Positions 10,527 through 19,461 are shown, counted from the stretch's first letter. The stretch is 64,000 bases of DNA from an uncultured Bacteroides sp. (GCF_963677945.1 NZ_OY782578.1:2199258-2263257), one strand, 5' to 3'. The notes: a model not told the origin generated them from the letters alone. Translations and numbers: made by a program.

Positions 10527-10554
10527 AAACCGCTTCGGGTAACCGAAGCGGTTT
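10527..10554 (+). terminator. Intrinsic terminator of gapA
   Basis: A 12-bp perfect stem (AAACCGCTTCGG / CCGAAGCGGTTT) with a 4-nt GTAA loop is followed by TTTTATT. This is a textbook rho-independent terminator for the single-gene gapA transcript. Confidence 0.93.
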
Positions 10555-10677
10555 TTTTATTCTTTAGTTTTTCCTTTAGTTATTTATATGTAAAGACAAA
10601 GATTCCTTTTTTAAGTTATAGCTTCATATATTCGGGAATTTTTGTGTAAGTTTGTAGACATTATTACTTGTGAATTT

Positions 10678-11595
10678 ATGGCAAATTTTGACTTAATTAC
10701 TATACTAGGCCCAACAGCTTCTGGAAAAACCCCTTTTGCAGCTGCTTTAGCATGCGAATTGGATACTGAGATAATCAGTGCTGATTCTCGTCAGATTTAT
10801 AAGCAGATGGATTTGGGAACCGGAAAAGATCTTGTGGATTATACGGTAAATGGAAAGCAAATTCCGTATCATTTGATAGATATAGCCGAGCCTGGCTACA
10901 AGTATAATGTTTTTGAATATCAGAGAGATTTTCTTGTTGCATATAATGAGATTAAGGAAAAAGGCAAATTACCTATCCTGTGCGGAGGAACCGGTATGTA
11001 TCTGGAATCCGTTTTAAAGGGGTATAAACTTATTCCGGTGCCTGAGAATAAAGAGCTTCGAGGTAAATTGGCTGACAAATCTCTGGAAGAGCTGACAGAA
11101 ATATTAGAAACCTATAAGGAACTTCATAATTCTACCGATGTTGATACAGCTAAGAGGGCGATCAGGGCTATTGAAATAGAAGAGTATTACTTGAATAATG
11201 ATATAGCGAAAAGAGAGTTTCCTGAACTTAATAGTTTGATTATTGGTGTTGATATTGATAGAGAACTGAGAAGGCAAAAGATTTCCAGACGTCTTCGCCA
11301 ACGTCTTGATGATGGCATGGTTGAAGAGGTAAAGCAATTGCTGGATAAAGGGATCCCTGCTGAAGATCTTATTTATTATGGGTTGGAATATAAATATCTC
11401 ACCTTGTATCTAACTTCTCAACTAACTTATGAGGAAATGGTTTCGCAGCTTGAGATAGCTATTCACCAGTTTGCCAAACGACAGATGACCTGGTTTCGTG
11501 GGATGGAACGCAGAGGTTTTACTATTCACTGGTTAGATGCAACTTTACCACAACAAGAGAAAATAGAACGAGTAAAAGACTTACTTAACAGCTGA
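10678..11595 (+). CDS. miaA: tRNA dimethylallyltransferase MiaA
   Basis: Transfers a dimethylallyl group to N6 of A37 in tRNAs that read UNN codons. From the ATG at 10678 the protein has 305 residues; an upstream in-frame ATG at 10642 would add 12 residues ahead of the start of family homology and is rejected. Walker A GPTASGKT (residues 11-18) is followed by the DSRQIYKQMDLGTGK substrate motif and the FRGMERRG region near the C-terminus used in tRNA binding. It begins a compact forward cluster with the lipid kinase (5 bp apart) and kdsA. Bacteroides genomes often carry two miaA genes; which copy this is cannot be told here. Confidence 0.95.
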   Translation: MANFDLITILGPTASGKTPFAAALACELDTEIISADSRQIYKQMDLGTGKDLVDYTVNGKQIPYHLIDIAEPGYKYNVFEYQRDFLVAYNEIKEKGKLPILCGGTGMYLESVLKGYKLIPVPENKELRGKLADKSLEELTEILETYKELHNSTDVDTAKRAIRAIEIEEYYLNNDIAKREFPELNSLIIGVDIDRELRRQKISRRLRQRLDDGMVEEVKQLLDKGIPAEDLIYYGLEYKYLTLYLTSQLTYEEMVSQLEIAIHQFAKRQMTWFRGMERRGFTIHWLDATLPQQEKIERVKDLLNS

Positions 11596-11600
11596 TTGAT

Positions 11601-12527
11601 ATGAACACAGATCCAAATAGATGGGGGATTATTTATAATCCCAAAGCTGGAACTCGAAAGGTTCAGAAACGATGGAAGGAGATAAAAGAGTACATTGAAA
11701 GTAAGCAGGTTGCTTTCGACTATGTTCAGTCCGAAGGCTTTGGTACTGTGGAAGTTCTGGCACGTGCATACGCAAGCGAAGGATATCGTATTATTGTTGT
11801 CGTTGGAGGTGATGGAGCTCTTAATGATGCAATTAATGGTATTCTTACTTCTTCTGCCGAGCAGATAAGTGACATTGCTATTGGTATTATTCCCAATGGT
11901 ATTGGAAATGACTTTGCTCGTTACTGGGATCTTAATCTGGATTATAAGGAAGCTGTTGACTGGATTATTAATAATCGCAGAAAGAAGATTGATGTGGGGT
12001 ATTGTTCCTACTATGATGTTTATAAGCATGAACGTCGTTATTTTCTGAATGCTTTGAATATTGGTTTGGGTGCTCGTATTGTGAAGATTACCGATCAGAC
12101 TAAGCGTTTTTGGGGAGTTAAATTCTTATCTTATCTTGCTTCTTTGTTCCTGTTGTTTTTTGAACATAAACTATATAGAGTTCATCTGAAGATTAACGAC
12201 GAACATGTGCGTGGAAGAGTTATGACTGTATGCGTGGGTAATGCAAGCGGATACGGACAAACACCGAGTGCTGTTCCTTATAACGGTTGGCTGGATGTTT
12301 CTGTAATCTACCGTCCGGAACCGCTGCAAATACTTTCCGGACTTTGGATGCTTATTCAGGGACGCATTTTAAATCATAAAATGGTTAAGTCCTATCGTAC
12401 AAAAATGGTGCGTGTTTACAAAGCACGTAATGCAGCTGTTGATGTTGACGGACGAATTATTCCAAGTCATTATCCTTTGGAAGTGGGCATTCAGAGTGAA
12501 GCTATTACATTGATTATACCTAATTAA
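11601..12527 (+). CDS. Diacylglycerol/sphingosine kinase family lipid kinase
   Basis: Member of the DAGK catalytic-domain family (DgkB/YegS/LCB5-like), 308 residues, predicted to phosphorylate a membrane lipid with ATP on the cytoplasmic face. The N-terminal NTP-binding fold shows IIYNPKAG (residues 10-17), the signature VVVGGDGALNDAINGI (about 71-86) and IPNGIGNDFAR (about 101-111). The C-terminal beta-sandwich contains GNASGYGQTPSAVPYNGWLDV. In sphingolipid-making Bacteroides a sphingoid-base substrate is as plausible as diacylglycerol. It sits between miaA and kdsA with gaps of 5 and 3 bp. Confidence 0.9.
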   Translation: MNTDPNRWGIIYNPKAGTRKVQKRWKEIKEYIESKQVAFDYVQSEGFGTVEVLARAYASEGYRIIVVVGGDGALNDAINGILTSSAEQISDIAIGIIPNGIGNDFARYWDLNLDYKEAVDWIINNRRKKIDVGYCSYYDVYKHERRYFLNALNIGLGARIVKITDQTKRFWGVKFLSYLASLFLLFFEHKLYRVHLKINDEHVRGRVMTVCVGNASGYGQTPSAVPYNGWLDVSVIYRPEPLQILSGLWMLIQGRILNHKMVKSYRTKMVRVYKARNAAVDVDGRIIPSHYPLEVGIQSEAITLIIPN

Positions 12528-12530
12528 AAT

Positions 12531-13337
12531 ATGAATATTAAAGATTTAAAGAATACTGATTCCGGCAATTTTTTTTTGCTTGCTGGTCCTTGTGTTATTG
12601 AAGGGGAGGAGATGGCTCTTCGTATTGCTGAAAGAATTGTGAAAATGACAGATCAGCTTCGTATCCCTTATGTTTTTAAAGGGTCCTATCGCAAAGCAAA
12701 TCGTTCTCGTCTTGATTCTTTCATGGGCATTGGTGATGAAAAAGCACTGAAGATTTTAAAGAAAGTAAACGAAACGTTTGGTGTACCAACAGTTACAGAT
12801 ATCCATTCTGCAGAAGAGGCTGTAATGGCTGCCGAATATGCTGATGTTCTTCAGATTCCTGCTTTTCTTTGTCGTCAGACAGATTTGTTGATTGCTGCTG
12901 CGAAAACCGGAAAGATTGTGAATATAAAGAAAGGACAGTTCTTGTCTCCGGGAGCTATGCAATTTGCTGCCAATAAAGTTGTTGAAGCAGGTAATGATAA
13001 TGTGATGATTACTGAACGAGGAACAACTTTTGGTTATCAGGACTTAATTGTTGATTACCGTGGTATTCCCGAAATGCAGAAGTTCGGTTTCCCGGTTATT
13101 CTCGATGTAACTCACTCATTACAACAACCAAATCAAACAAGCGGGGTAACAGGTGGTATGCCACAACTTATCGAAACTGTTGCTAAAGCCGGAGTGGCAG
13201 TAGGTGTAGATGGTCTGTTTATTGAAACACACGAAAATCCTGCCGTGGCAAAGAGCGACGGTGCAAATATGTTGCAGTTAGACCTTCTTGAAGGACTGCT
13301 TGTAAAACTAGTACGTATAAGAGAAGCGGTTAAGTAA
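12531..13337 (+). CDS. kdsA: 3-deoxy-8-phosphooctulonate synthase (KDO-8-P synthase)
   Basis: Condenses phosphoenolpyruvate with arabinose-5-phosphate to KDO-8-phosphate, the precursor of the lipopolysaccharide inner core. The 268-residue TIM-barrel protein contains the family blocks LLAGPCVIEG, VFKGSYRKANRS, IPAFLCRQTDLL and DVTHSLQQPNQTSGVTGG. Cys21 in AGPC occupies the position that is Cys in metal-dependent KdsA enzymes (Aquifex type) and Asn in metal-independent ones (E. coli type), so a metal-dependent class is inferred. It is the last gene of the miaA cluster and its stop directly abuts the stop of the convergent Crp/Fnr gene. Confidence 0.95.
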   Translation: MNIKDLKNTDSGNFFLLAGPCVIEGEEMALRIAERIVKMTDQLRIPYVFKGSYRKANRSRLDSFMGIGDEKALKILKKVNETFGVPTVTDIHSAEEAVMAAEYADVLQIPAFLCRQTDLLIAAAKTGKIVNIKKGQFLSPGAMQFAANKVVEAGNDNVMITERGTTFGYQDLIVDYRGIPEMQKFGFPVILDVTHSLQQPNQTSGVTGGMPQLIETVAKAGVAVGVDGLFIETHENPAVAKSDGANMLQLDLLEGLLVKLVRIREAVK

Positions 13338-14039
13338 TTAGCCTATTTTACTGATCTTTTTCAACTTTTCTTCGTCTATGATCTTAATCTTTCGTCCATC
13401 GATACTGATCAGACGTTCATTAGAAAAGTTGGAAAGGGTACGTATAGCGTTCGAGGTGGTCATGTTTGATAAATTGGCCAAGTCTTCACGTGATAGATAA
13501 ATGCTAAGTGTAGATCCATCTTCTTCCACTCCATAACTGTCTTTCAGGAATATAAGAGATTCTGCAAGACGCCCACGGATGTGTTTTTGAGTTAGATTTA
13601 CAGTTCTTTCGTCTGCAATACCCAGGTCGATGGATAGTTGACGGATAAAGAACATTGCCAATTCAGTATTCTGGCTGATAAGATTCATAATGATTTCCAT
13701 CGGAATCAGACAGATCGTAGAAGATTCAAATGCGGCAGCTGCCGTAAGATAATCCTCTTTAGCAAAATAAGCACGATAACCGAAGTATTCTACCGGTTTA
13801 ATCACTCTGATAATCTGGCTTCTTCCGCCTACACCATCTTTGTAAATTTTTACTTTTCCGCTAAGAAGGCACATAAGTTGAGTAGGAGCCTCTCCTTCAC
13901 AATATATTACCTCATTTTTTTTGTAGCTTTGAATAGTAAAATTACTCATTAGGTATTCCCTCTGTTCGTCGTTAAGGGGCTGCCACATATCAGCAATATG
14001 CTCTGAAATTACTATTTCTGACAATTTTTTCTTAATCAT
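13338..14039 (-). CDS. Crp/Fnr family transcriptional regulator
   Basis: Cytoplasmic 233-residue regulator with an N-terminal cyclic-nucleotide-binding-like beta-barrel (about residues 20-140; NEVIYCEGEAPTQLMCLLSGKVKIYKDG) and a C-terminal winged helix (about 160-230; YLSREDLANLSNMTTSNAIRTLSNFSNERLI). The cNMP phosphate-binding cassette is not well conserved and there is no N-terminal cysteine cluster for an Fnr-type iron-sulfur centre, so the ligand is unknown. A TATATTTG box on the reverse strand (14071-14078) fits a Bacteroides -7 element, giving a leader of about 30 nt. Upstream lies the palindromic array and glutamine synthetase III. Confidence 0.92.
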   Translation of the reverse strand: MIKKKLSEIVISEHIADMWQPLNDEQREYLMSNFTIQSYKKNEVIYCEGEAPTQLMCLLSGKVKIYKDGVGGRSQIIRVIKPVEYFGYRAYFAKEDYLTAAAAFESSTICLIPMEIIMNLISQNTELAMFFIRQLSIDLGIADERTVNLTQKHIRGRLAESLIFLKDSYGVEEDGSTLSIYLSREDLANLSNMTTSNAIRTLSNFSNERLISIDGRKIKIIDEEKLKKISKIG

Positions 14040-14070
14040 AGCCTGTGTTATAGAACCGTGTTATAAAGCA

Positions 14071-14078
14071 CAAATATA
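14071..14078 (-). promoter_or_regulatory. -7 promoter box for the Crp/Fnr gene
   Basis: On the reverse strand the bases read TATATTTG, an exact match to TAnnTTTG, 32 nt before the start codon. No clear TTTG is present at the -33 position. Confidence 0.5.
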
Positions 14079-14202
14079 TAAAGAAAAAATTAATAAATGA
14101 TTTTTTTGATGGGAAATTCATCTATTTTGGCCGAAATGAGCACACGAAATTCATGCAGAAGCTATTTACTTTTCTGCAAAAACTGGAGGGAATTATTTAT
14201 CT

Positions 14203-14274
14203 TGTACAAAACAATTAATTCTTCTGTACAGAACAATTCTTTCTTTTGTACAGAAGAATTAATTGTTTTGTACA
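14203..14274. repeat. Palindromic array A: four TGTACA sites at 22-bp pitch
   Basis: TGTACA begins at 14203, 14225, 14247 and 14269, exactly 22 bp apart. The outer and inner pairs are arranged so that 14203-14230 and 14247-14274 form a 28-bp perfect inverted repeat around a 16-nt spacer. The second site is the fullest palindrome, TTCTGTACAGAA. The array begins 23 nt after the glutamine synthetase stop and lies upstream of the co-oriented Crp/Fnr gene. As RNA it would form a very stable hairpin, so a terminator or processing role is possible. The exact pitch suggests cooperative protein binding. Related arrays occur at 36826 and 56783. Confidence 0.85.
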
Positions 14275-14297
14275 GAGAATGAATAAGCTTTCCTTTA

Positions 14298-16496
14298 TTA
14301 TTTAGAGAATAATAGTTCGCGATATTTAGGCAATGGCCATATTTCGTCATCTATTTCCATTTCTAAATGATCTATGTGATCGCGAATTAACTCAAGATAT
14401 GGGCGAACTTTTTCTTCATACGCAAATGCTTTTTCTTCCTGACTTTCAAGATGATTAGCAACTTTGCGTGCTTCTGTCATTTCCCGGACAAGAATCTTGA
14501 TCTGTGTTACGCGATGAGATATTTCTTTAATCAGTTCTTTTCTGTCATGACTCAATTCGCAGAATTCATCATCAGAGAATACTTCTTTCATACCTCTCAG
14601 ATTATCCAGCAATCGGTTCTGATAAGTAATAGCTGTAGGTACAATGTGGTTAATTGCAAGATCTCCCAGAACACGGCTTTCAATTTGCACTTTCATGGTA
14701 TACTTTTCAAGTTCCACTTCCAGGCGACTTGTCAGCTCTGTTTCATTAAAGATTTTTTCTCCAATTAATACTTCTCGGGCTTGTTTGTCATTATATTTTA
14801 GTAATGCCTCAGGTACATGGCAGATGTTTGTCAATCCTCTTTTTGCTGCTTCTTCTTTCCATTGATCGGAATAACCATCTCCTTCAAAGCGAATATCTTT
14901 AGATGCAATAATGGTTTCCTTTAATATACGGAAGATAGCTTCGTCTCTACCTACGCCGTCGTTTATCAGTTTGTCGACTGAAGCTTTGAATTCATTAAGC
15001 TGATGAGCCATTGCTGCATTGATAGCTATCATTGCTGCTGCACAGTTGGATGATGATCCGGCTGCGCGGAACTCAAAACGATTTCCGGTGAAAGCAAATG
15101 GAGAAGTACGGTTACGATCTGTATTATCTAAAAGAATTTCAGGAATTCTTCCTACTCCAAGTTTTAAGGTAGTCTTTTCTTCCGGAGTCATTTTGGTGTT
15201 TCCTGCTTGTTCTACCTGCTCTACTATTTCATCAAGCTTGTTAGAAAGATGCTTGCCCAGAAAAATTGAAAGAATTGCAGGAGGAGCTTCGTTGGCACCC
15301 AGACGATAACTGTTGCTTGCACTCATAATAGATGCACGAAGTAAATTCTGATTCTTATAAACCATCATTAGCACATTAACAATGAAGGTAATAAATAGCA
15401 TGTTTCCTTTTGGATTTTTGCCTGGTGCAAAAAGATTAATACCAGTATCTGTGCAAAGTGACCAGTTGTTGTGTTTTCCTGAACCATTGATACCTGCAAA
15501 TGGCTTTTCGTGGAACAGCACGTGGAAGTTATGTTTTTGAGCAATACGTTTCATCAAATCCATAACTAGCTGATTGTGATCATTGGCAAGATTCGCATTT
15601 TCAAAGATAGGAGCCAGTTCAAACTGATTTGGCGCTACTTCGTTATGGCGAGTCTTAACAGGAATTCCTAGTTTATGGCATTCCAGTTCCAGCTCTATCA
15701 TAAAGCTGGTAACGCGTGGAGGGATCGAACCAAAGTAATGGTCTTCCAACTGTTGATCTTTGGCTGAAGAGTGTCCCATGAGTGTGCGTCCTGTAAGGCA
15801 AAGATCGGGACGAGCATTGAATAATGCACTGTCTACAAGAAAATATTCCTGTTCCCATCCCAGGTTGGCAAATACCTTTGTTGTGTTTTTATCGAATAGC
15901 TGGCAGACTTCTGTTGCAGCTTTATCAACCGCAGCAAGAGCTTTTAATAATGGAGTCTTGTAGTCGAGAGCCTCACCGGTATATGAAATAAAGATAGTAG
16001 GAATACAAAGAGTTGTATCAACTATAAATGCTGGAGACGAAACATCCCATGCCGTATATCCGCGAGCTTCGAATGTATTTCTTATACCACCATTTGGGAA
16101 AGAAGAAGCATCTGGTTCTTGTTGGATAAGCAATTTGCCGGAAAAACGCTCAATTATTTCAGTGTCGTCGCCGAATTCTATAAATCCGTCGTGCTTCTCG
16201 GCTGTTCCATCTGTTAGCGGCTGAAACCAGTGTGTATAATGAGTTACATTATATGACTTGGCCCAGCTTTTCATTCCATTGGCTATTAAGTCTGCCATTT
16301 CACGACTTATTGGCGTACCTTTTTCAATAGCATTCATTACTGCTTTAAAAGCTTCTTTTGGAAGATACTCCTGCATGTTTTTACGGTCGAATACATGGCA
16401 GCCGTAATAACTTGATAATTTGTTTGAAGGATTAGAAATCTCAATAGGCTTTCTGTTTGAAAGCTCTTGTAGAGCAAAAAAACGCATTTTTGACAT
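14298..16496 (-). CDS. glnN: Glutamine synthetase type III
   Basis: Large cytoplasmic glutamine synthetase (732 residues) of the GSIII class first described in Bacteroides; it makes glutamine from glutamate, ammonia and ATP. The class-specific N-terminus (MSKMRFFALQELSNRK), the catalytic core (GWEQEYFLVD, KTRHNEVAPNQFELAPIFENAN, FAGINGSGKHNNWSL, NRTSPFAFTGNRFEFRA) and the long helical C-terminal extension (KEISHRVTQIKILVREM) are all present. It stands alone on the reverse strand with its own promoter-like box upstream. Its 3' end is followed by palindromic array A. The symbol glnN is used for this class; glnA would also be seen. Confidence 0.97.
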   Translation of the reverse strand: MSKMRFFALQELSNRKPIEISNPSNKLSSYYGCHVFDRKNMQEYLPKEAFKAVMNAIEKGTPISREMADLIANGMKSWAKSYNVTHYTHWFQPLTDGTAEKHDGFIEFGDDTEIIERFSGKLLIQQEPDASSFPNGGIRNTFEARGYTAWDVSSPAFIVDTTLCIPTIFISYTGEALDYKTPLLKALAAVDKAATEVCQLFDKNTTKVFANLGWEQEYFLVDSALFNARPDLCLTGRTLMGHSSAKDQQLEDHYFGSIPPRVTSFMIELELECHKLGIPVKTRHNEVAPNQFELAPIFENANLANDHNQLVMDLMKRIAQKHNFHVLFHEKPFAGINGSGKHNNWSLCTDTGINLFAPGKNPKGNMLFITFIVNVLMMVYKNQNLLRASIMSASNSYRLGANEAPPAILSIFLGKHLSNKLDEIVEQVEQAGNTKMTPEEKTTLKLGVGRIPEILLDNTDRNRTSPFAFTGNRFEFRAAGSSSNCAAAMIAINAAMAHQLNEFKASVDKLINDGVGRDEAIFRILKETIIASKDIRFEGDGYSDQWKEEAAKRGLTNICHVPEALLKYNDKQAREVLIGEKIFNETELTSRLEVELEKYTMKVQIESRVLGDLAINHIVPTAITYQNRLLDNLRGMKEVFSDDEFCELSHDRKELIKEISHRVTQIKILVREMTEARKVANHLESQEEKAFAYEEKVRPYLELIRDHIDHLEMEIDDEIWPLPKYRELLFSK

Positions 16497-16527
16497 AATT
16501 AGTCTTGTTCTTTAGTGGTTGTTTGTG

Positions 16528-16535
16528 CAAAAGTA
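16528..16535 (-). promoter_or_regulatory. -7 promoter box for glutamine synthetase III
   Basis: The reverse-strand sequence TACTTTTG matches TAnnTTTG and lies about 32 nt before the glutamine synthetase ATG. A -33 TTTG at the usual spacing is not clear. Confidence 0.5.
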
Positions 16536-16709
16536 GTGTTTTATTGCAAACTAACCCCTAAAAATATGGGGTAGTTTTGTTTTTTATTGCATTTTTGGTG
16601 ATTTTCTAATTCCTGATATCCTTGTTGATAAATTTAAAAAATGTAAAGTCTCTTGTTTGTTGTTGAAAATCATTATATTTGTGTCTGTTCGACTGATTAA
16701 GATTACTAT

Positions 16710-18917
16710 TTGAAGCATTATATAATACATATATTGTTGTTTGTTTGCTGTTATACCTTAGTTCCACATTCTGTAATGGCTACTGAGGTAAGCATTGGAA
16801 TGAAAAAACACCCTAAATTGGTGGATTCCATTCTTGATAATGTTTTGCTGTATTCCTCCAAATATGAAAAGATAATAGCCGGGTATGATGCCGAACTATA
16901 TCTAAAAAGAACTATGCAGATTAAAAAGAAGAATTTTCTTCTTCGCTTTGCTCCATCCACTCTTAGAACCAATAGAAACATAAAACAGACCATTACTGAA
17001 TCTTTGAGTGAGTTTCATTATTCTGCTCCTAATGTTTATGATATGAGAATTAAAGCGATGAACGGAAATACCTCTCGTTTATCGGGTCCTTCGGAATTAA
17101 TATTACCTTATTTTAAAGTGAATATATATTCTTCCACTTTATTGTATGATAAGCTTCTTTCACCTCTGGCATCTAATGCCCGGGACTATTATAGGTATAA
17201 AATAGAATCTGCCTTTATATCCAATGGCGAGGTTAGGTATAAAATAAAAGTTATCCCCAAAATTCACAGCTATCAGCTGGTAAGCGGATACATGATTGTC
17301 AGTAATCCTACCTGGAAAGTGCGTGAACTCTACATGCAAGGGCAAACTGAATATATGAAGTATAATGCAAAAATATCGATGGGAGAAAAAGATTCTGAAG
17401 AATATCTTCCGGTAAAGTATAATATAGATGTTTTTGTCAGAATGCTGGGTAATGATATAGATATTAATTATCTGGCAGACTTAAAATACAGTAATATACG
17501 TTTAAATGAGGAGGGGGTAAAGATTAAAAGAAAAAATAAGCATTACCATGACCTTACAGAATCTTTTTCGTTGAGTTGTTTGAAAGATTCCTGCATTACA
17601 GATAGTACAAGTTTCTCGCTATTAAGGCCAATTCCTTTATCTGATAATGAAAAACTGCTGTATCGTGATTTTGCCCTTTCACGTGATTCTTTTCATATTA
17701 ACGGAAATAATAAAAAGAAGGATTATACCTTCTGGGGGCAGATAGGAGATGTTTTGACTAATAGCTATACAGTAAACTTGTCATCTATCGGCAGTATGAA
17801 ATGTTCTCCTATAATCAATCCTTTTTTATTGAGTTACAGTCATAATGATGGTATTGCATATAGGCAGGACTTTAAGTATAACCGCCTTTTCTCAGATGGA
17901 CGTTTATTGCGTATTGTACCTAAAATAGGTTATAATTTCAAACGTCGGGAATTTTATTGGACGGTTAATTCAAACTATGATTATTGGCCGGAGAAAAGAG
18001 CATCTATTCAATTGAAGTTTGGTAACGGTAACCGAATATACAGCAGTAAAGTATTAGATAAAATTAAAGATATTCCTGATAGTTTATTTAATTTCGATGA
18101 TTTACATCTCGACTATTTTAATGATTTGTTTATAGAATTAAATCATAGTGTGGAAGTTACAAATGGCTTCTTTATCAAGGCTGGTGTAACTGTACACCAA
18201 AGAGATGCTGTTAAACCTTCAACAATTATTATTCTTCAGCCGGGTGGGGAGAGTGATGGCTCTCTTGATCTTATTTCCGGACTTAAATCAAGATATATAA
18301 GTTTTGCTCCTCGTTTGCAGTTAGAATGGACTCCTGGACAATTCTATTATTTAAAAGGAAATCGTAAGATTAACCTATATTCTTACTTTCCGACTTTTTC
18401 TTTTGATTATGAACGAGGCATAAAAGGAGTACTAAATAGTACCGGAGGATATGAAAAGATAGAAGTTGATATGCAGCATCATATCCGGCTGGGCTTAATG
18501 CGTGATATATATTATAGGGTAGGGGCTGGTGCTTTTACAAATAAGCATGAACTCTATTTTGTGGATTATGCTAATTTCTCCAAGCACAATCTGCCGGTTG
18601 GATGGAATGATGATATTGGTGGAGTTTTCCAATTGCTGGATAGAAGATGGTACAACTCTTCGGATCATTATGCTCGGGCTCATTTTACCTATCAAGCACC
18701 ATTTTTATTGCTTCCTCATTTAAAGAAGTTAACTTGTAATGTTCTTAATGAACGTCTTTATTTTAGTGCTCTTTGCGTACCACATCTTAATCCCTATTTA
18801 GAATTTGGATATGGAATAGGAACTCATGTTTTTGATGCCGGAATTTTTGTTAGTTACTCAAAAACGAGTTTTAAACAGATTGGATGTAAGTTTACCTTCG
18901 AATTATTTAATCGTTGA
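16710..18917 (+). CDS. DUF5686 family outer-membrane protein
   Basis: Predicted outer-membrane beta-barrel protein of 735 residues related to DUF5686. The start is TTG at 16710, because it alone retains the signal peptide (MKHYIIHILLFVCCYTLVPHSVMA). The next ATG (about 16776) would remove it. The N-terminal part (about 35-290) is periplasmic and basic (YDAELYLKRTMQIKKKNFLLRF, then RYKIKVIPK). The rest consists of alternating beta-strands ending in the aromatic-terminated strand FTFELFNR. Many DUF5686 proteins begin with a CarboxypepD_reg-like domain, and that domain is absent here. A TATATTTG box (16674-16681) lies 28 nt upstream. Function unknown. Confidence 0.82.
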   Translation: MKHYIIHILLFVCCYTLVPHSVMATEVSIGMKKHPKLVDSILDNVLLYSSKYEKIIAGYDAELYLKRTMQIKKKNFLLRFAPSTLRTNRNIKQTITESLSEFHYSAPNVYDMRIKAMNGNTSRLSGPSELILPYFKVNIYSSTLLYDKLLSPLASNARDYYRYKIESAFISNGEVRYKIKVIPKIHSYQLVSGYMIVSNPTWKVRELYMQGQTEYMKYNAKISMGEKDSEEYLPVKYNIDVFVRMLGNDIDINYLADLKYSNIRLNEEGVKIKRKNKHYHDLTESFSLSCLKDSCITDSTSFSLLRPIPLSDNEKLLYRDFALSRDSFHINGNNKKKDYTFWGQIGDVLTNSYTVNLSSIGSMKCSPIINPFLLSYSHNDGIAYRQDFKYNRLFSDGRLLRIVPKIGYNFKRREFYWTVNSNYDYWPEKRASIQLKFGNGNRIYSSKVLDKIKDIPDSLFNFDDLHLDYFNDLFIELNHSVEVTNGFFIKAGVTVHQRDAVKPSTIIILQPGGESDGSLDLISGLKSRYISFAPRLQLEWTPGQFYYLKGNRKINLYSYFPTFSFDYERGIKGVLNSTGGYEKIEVDMQHHIRLGLMRDIYYRVGAGAFTNKHELYFVDYANFSKHNLPVGWNDDIGGVFQLLDRRWYNSSDHYARAHFTYQAPFLLLPHLKKLTCNVLNERLYFSALCVPHLNPYLEFGYGIGTHVFDAGIFVSYSKTSFKQIGCKFTFELFNR

Positions 18918-18973
18918 TATTTAGAATATTACGATTTAACTCTGATTTTTCTTTAAAAAATGATTAAAAAAGA

Positions 18974-19005
18974 TTTGCGTAGTTCAAAATAACTGCCTAT
19001 CTTCG
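18974..19005 (+). promoter_or_regulatory. Promoter of tRNA-Ser(GCT)
   Basis: TTTG at 18974-18977 and TATCTTCG at 18998-19005 are separated by 20 nt, matching the Bacteroides -33/-7 arrangement with one deviation in the -7 box. The tRNA starts 30 nt downstream. Confidence 0.65.
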
Positions 19006-19035
19006 CATCGCATTTGAGAAAAAGCACATGCCCGG

Positions 19036-19122
19036 GGAAGTTTGGGTGAGTGGCTGAAACCAGCAGTTTGCTAAACTGCCGAACGGGTAACCGTTCCGGG
19101 GGTTCGAATCCCCCAGCTTCCG
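19036..19122 (+). tRNA. tRNA-Ser (anticodon GCT)
   Basis: An 87-nt class II tRNA. The acceptor arms GGAAGTT and AGCTTCC pair, with discriminator G. The anticodon stem GCAGT/ACTGC carries loop TTGCTAA with anticodon GCT at 19070-19072. A long variable arm (CGAACGGGTAACCGTTCCG) and the T-arm GGGGGTTCGAATCCCCC are present. CCA is not encoded. A strong terminator follows within 6 nt, and remnants of an insertion sequence lie just beyond it. Confidence 0.97.
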
Positions 19123-19127
19123 CTTAT

Positions 19128-19166
19128 TAAGGCTTAATTAATTGGTTGTCAATTAATTAAGCCTTA
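19128..19166 (+). terminator. Intrinsic terminator of tRNA-Ser
   Basis: A 17-bp perfect stem (TAAGGCTTAATTAATTG with its complement) and a 5-nt loop are followed by a run of Ts. It terminates the single tRNA transcript. Confidence 0.92.
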
Positions 19167-19197
19167 TTTTTTTTATCGGAACTAGAAACGGAACTGG

Positions 19198-19448
19198 AAA
19201 AGTTTCATCGGATCAGTCAATAAATTTAGATCATACCGAAATCCTGAGGAGATTGAATTCTTAATATGTTATCTTTGCCAAAAAAATATGAATTACGATA
19301 CATTCCTCCGTTTTATCTTTTCTGATGGTATGTTCGATTACTTCGAGATGACCCAATTCAATGAGTTTACCGACAAAGTTGAAATCTATTTCGAAGAAAG
19401 AAATAACGGATCAGTCAATAAATTTGTGGTAATGTTAAAAGTTTCATC
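19198..19448. repeat. Duplicated short modules in IS remnant
   Basis: CGGATCAGTCAATAAATTT occurs at 19209-19227 and 19407-19425 as a 19-bp direct repeat, and AAAAGTTTCATC occurs at 19198-19209 and 19437-19448. The order of the two modules is swapped between copies. They bracket the small transposase-like ORF, so they look like products of nested insertion, deletion or recombination within the IS remains. Confidence 0.7.
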
Positions 19449-19461
19449 AGCTTATGCGTAA
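19288..19461 (+). pseudogene. ISAon1-family transposase N-terminal protein, truncated
   Basis: A 57-codon frame (MNYDTFLRFIFSDGMFDYFEMTQ, EIYFEERNN) resembles the small first ORF of ISAon1/ISL3-type insertion sequences of Bacteroidetes (the transposase N-terminal region protein). After about 40 residues the frame enters the direct repeat and a tail (SVNKFVVMLKVSSAYA) that looks non-native. The expected downstream transposase on the same strand is missing, so the gene is broken. Confidence 0.6.

Noticed and set aside
11526-12029. Reverse 167-codon frame
   Set aside because: Antisense shadow of the lipid kinase and the end of miaA; low-complexity Asn/Ile/Ser composition.
14203-14274. CRISPR-like array of short repeats (also considered at 36826 and 56783)
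   Set aside because: Units are 6-16 bp palindromes at a 22-23 bp pitch, with no repeats of 24-40 bp, no spacers of about 30 bp and no cas genes nearby.
14097-14282. Short frames on both strands across the palindromic array
   Set aside because: Their open length comes from the inverted repeat itself; no start signal or family similarity.
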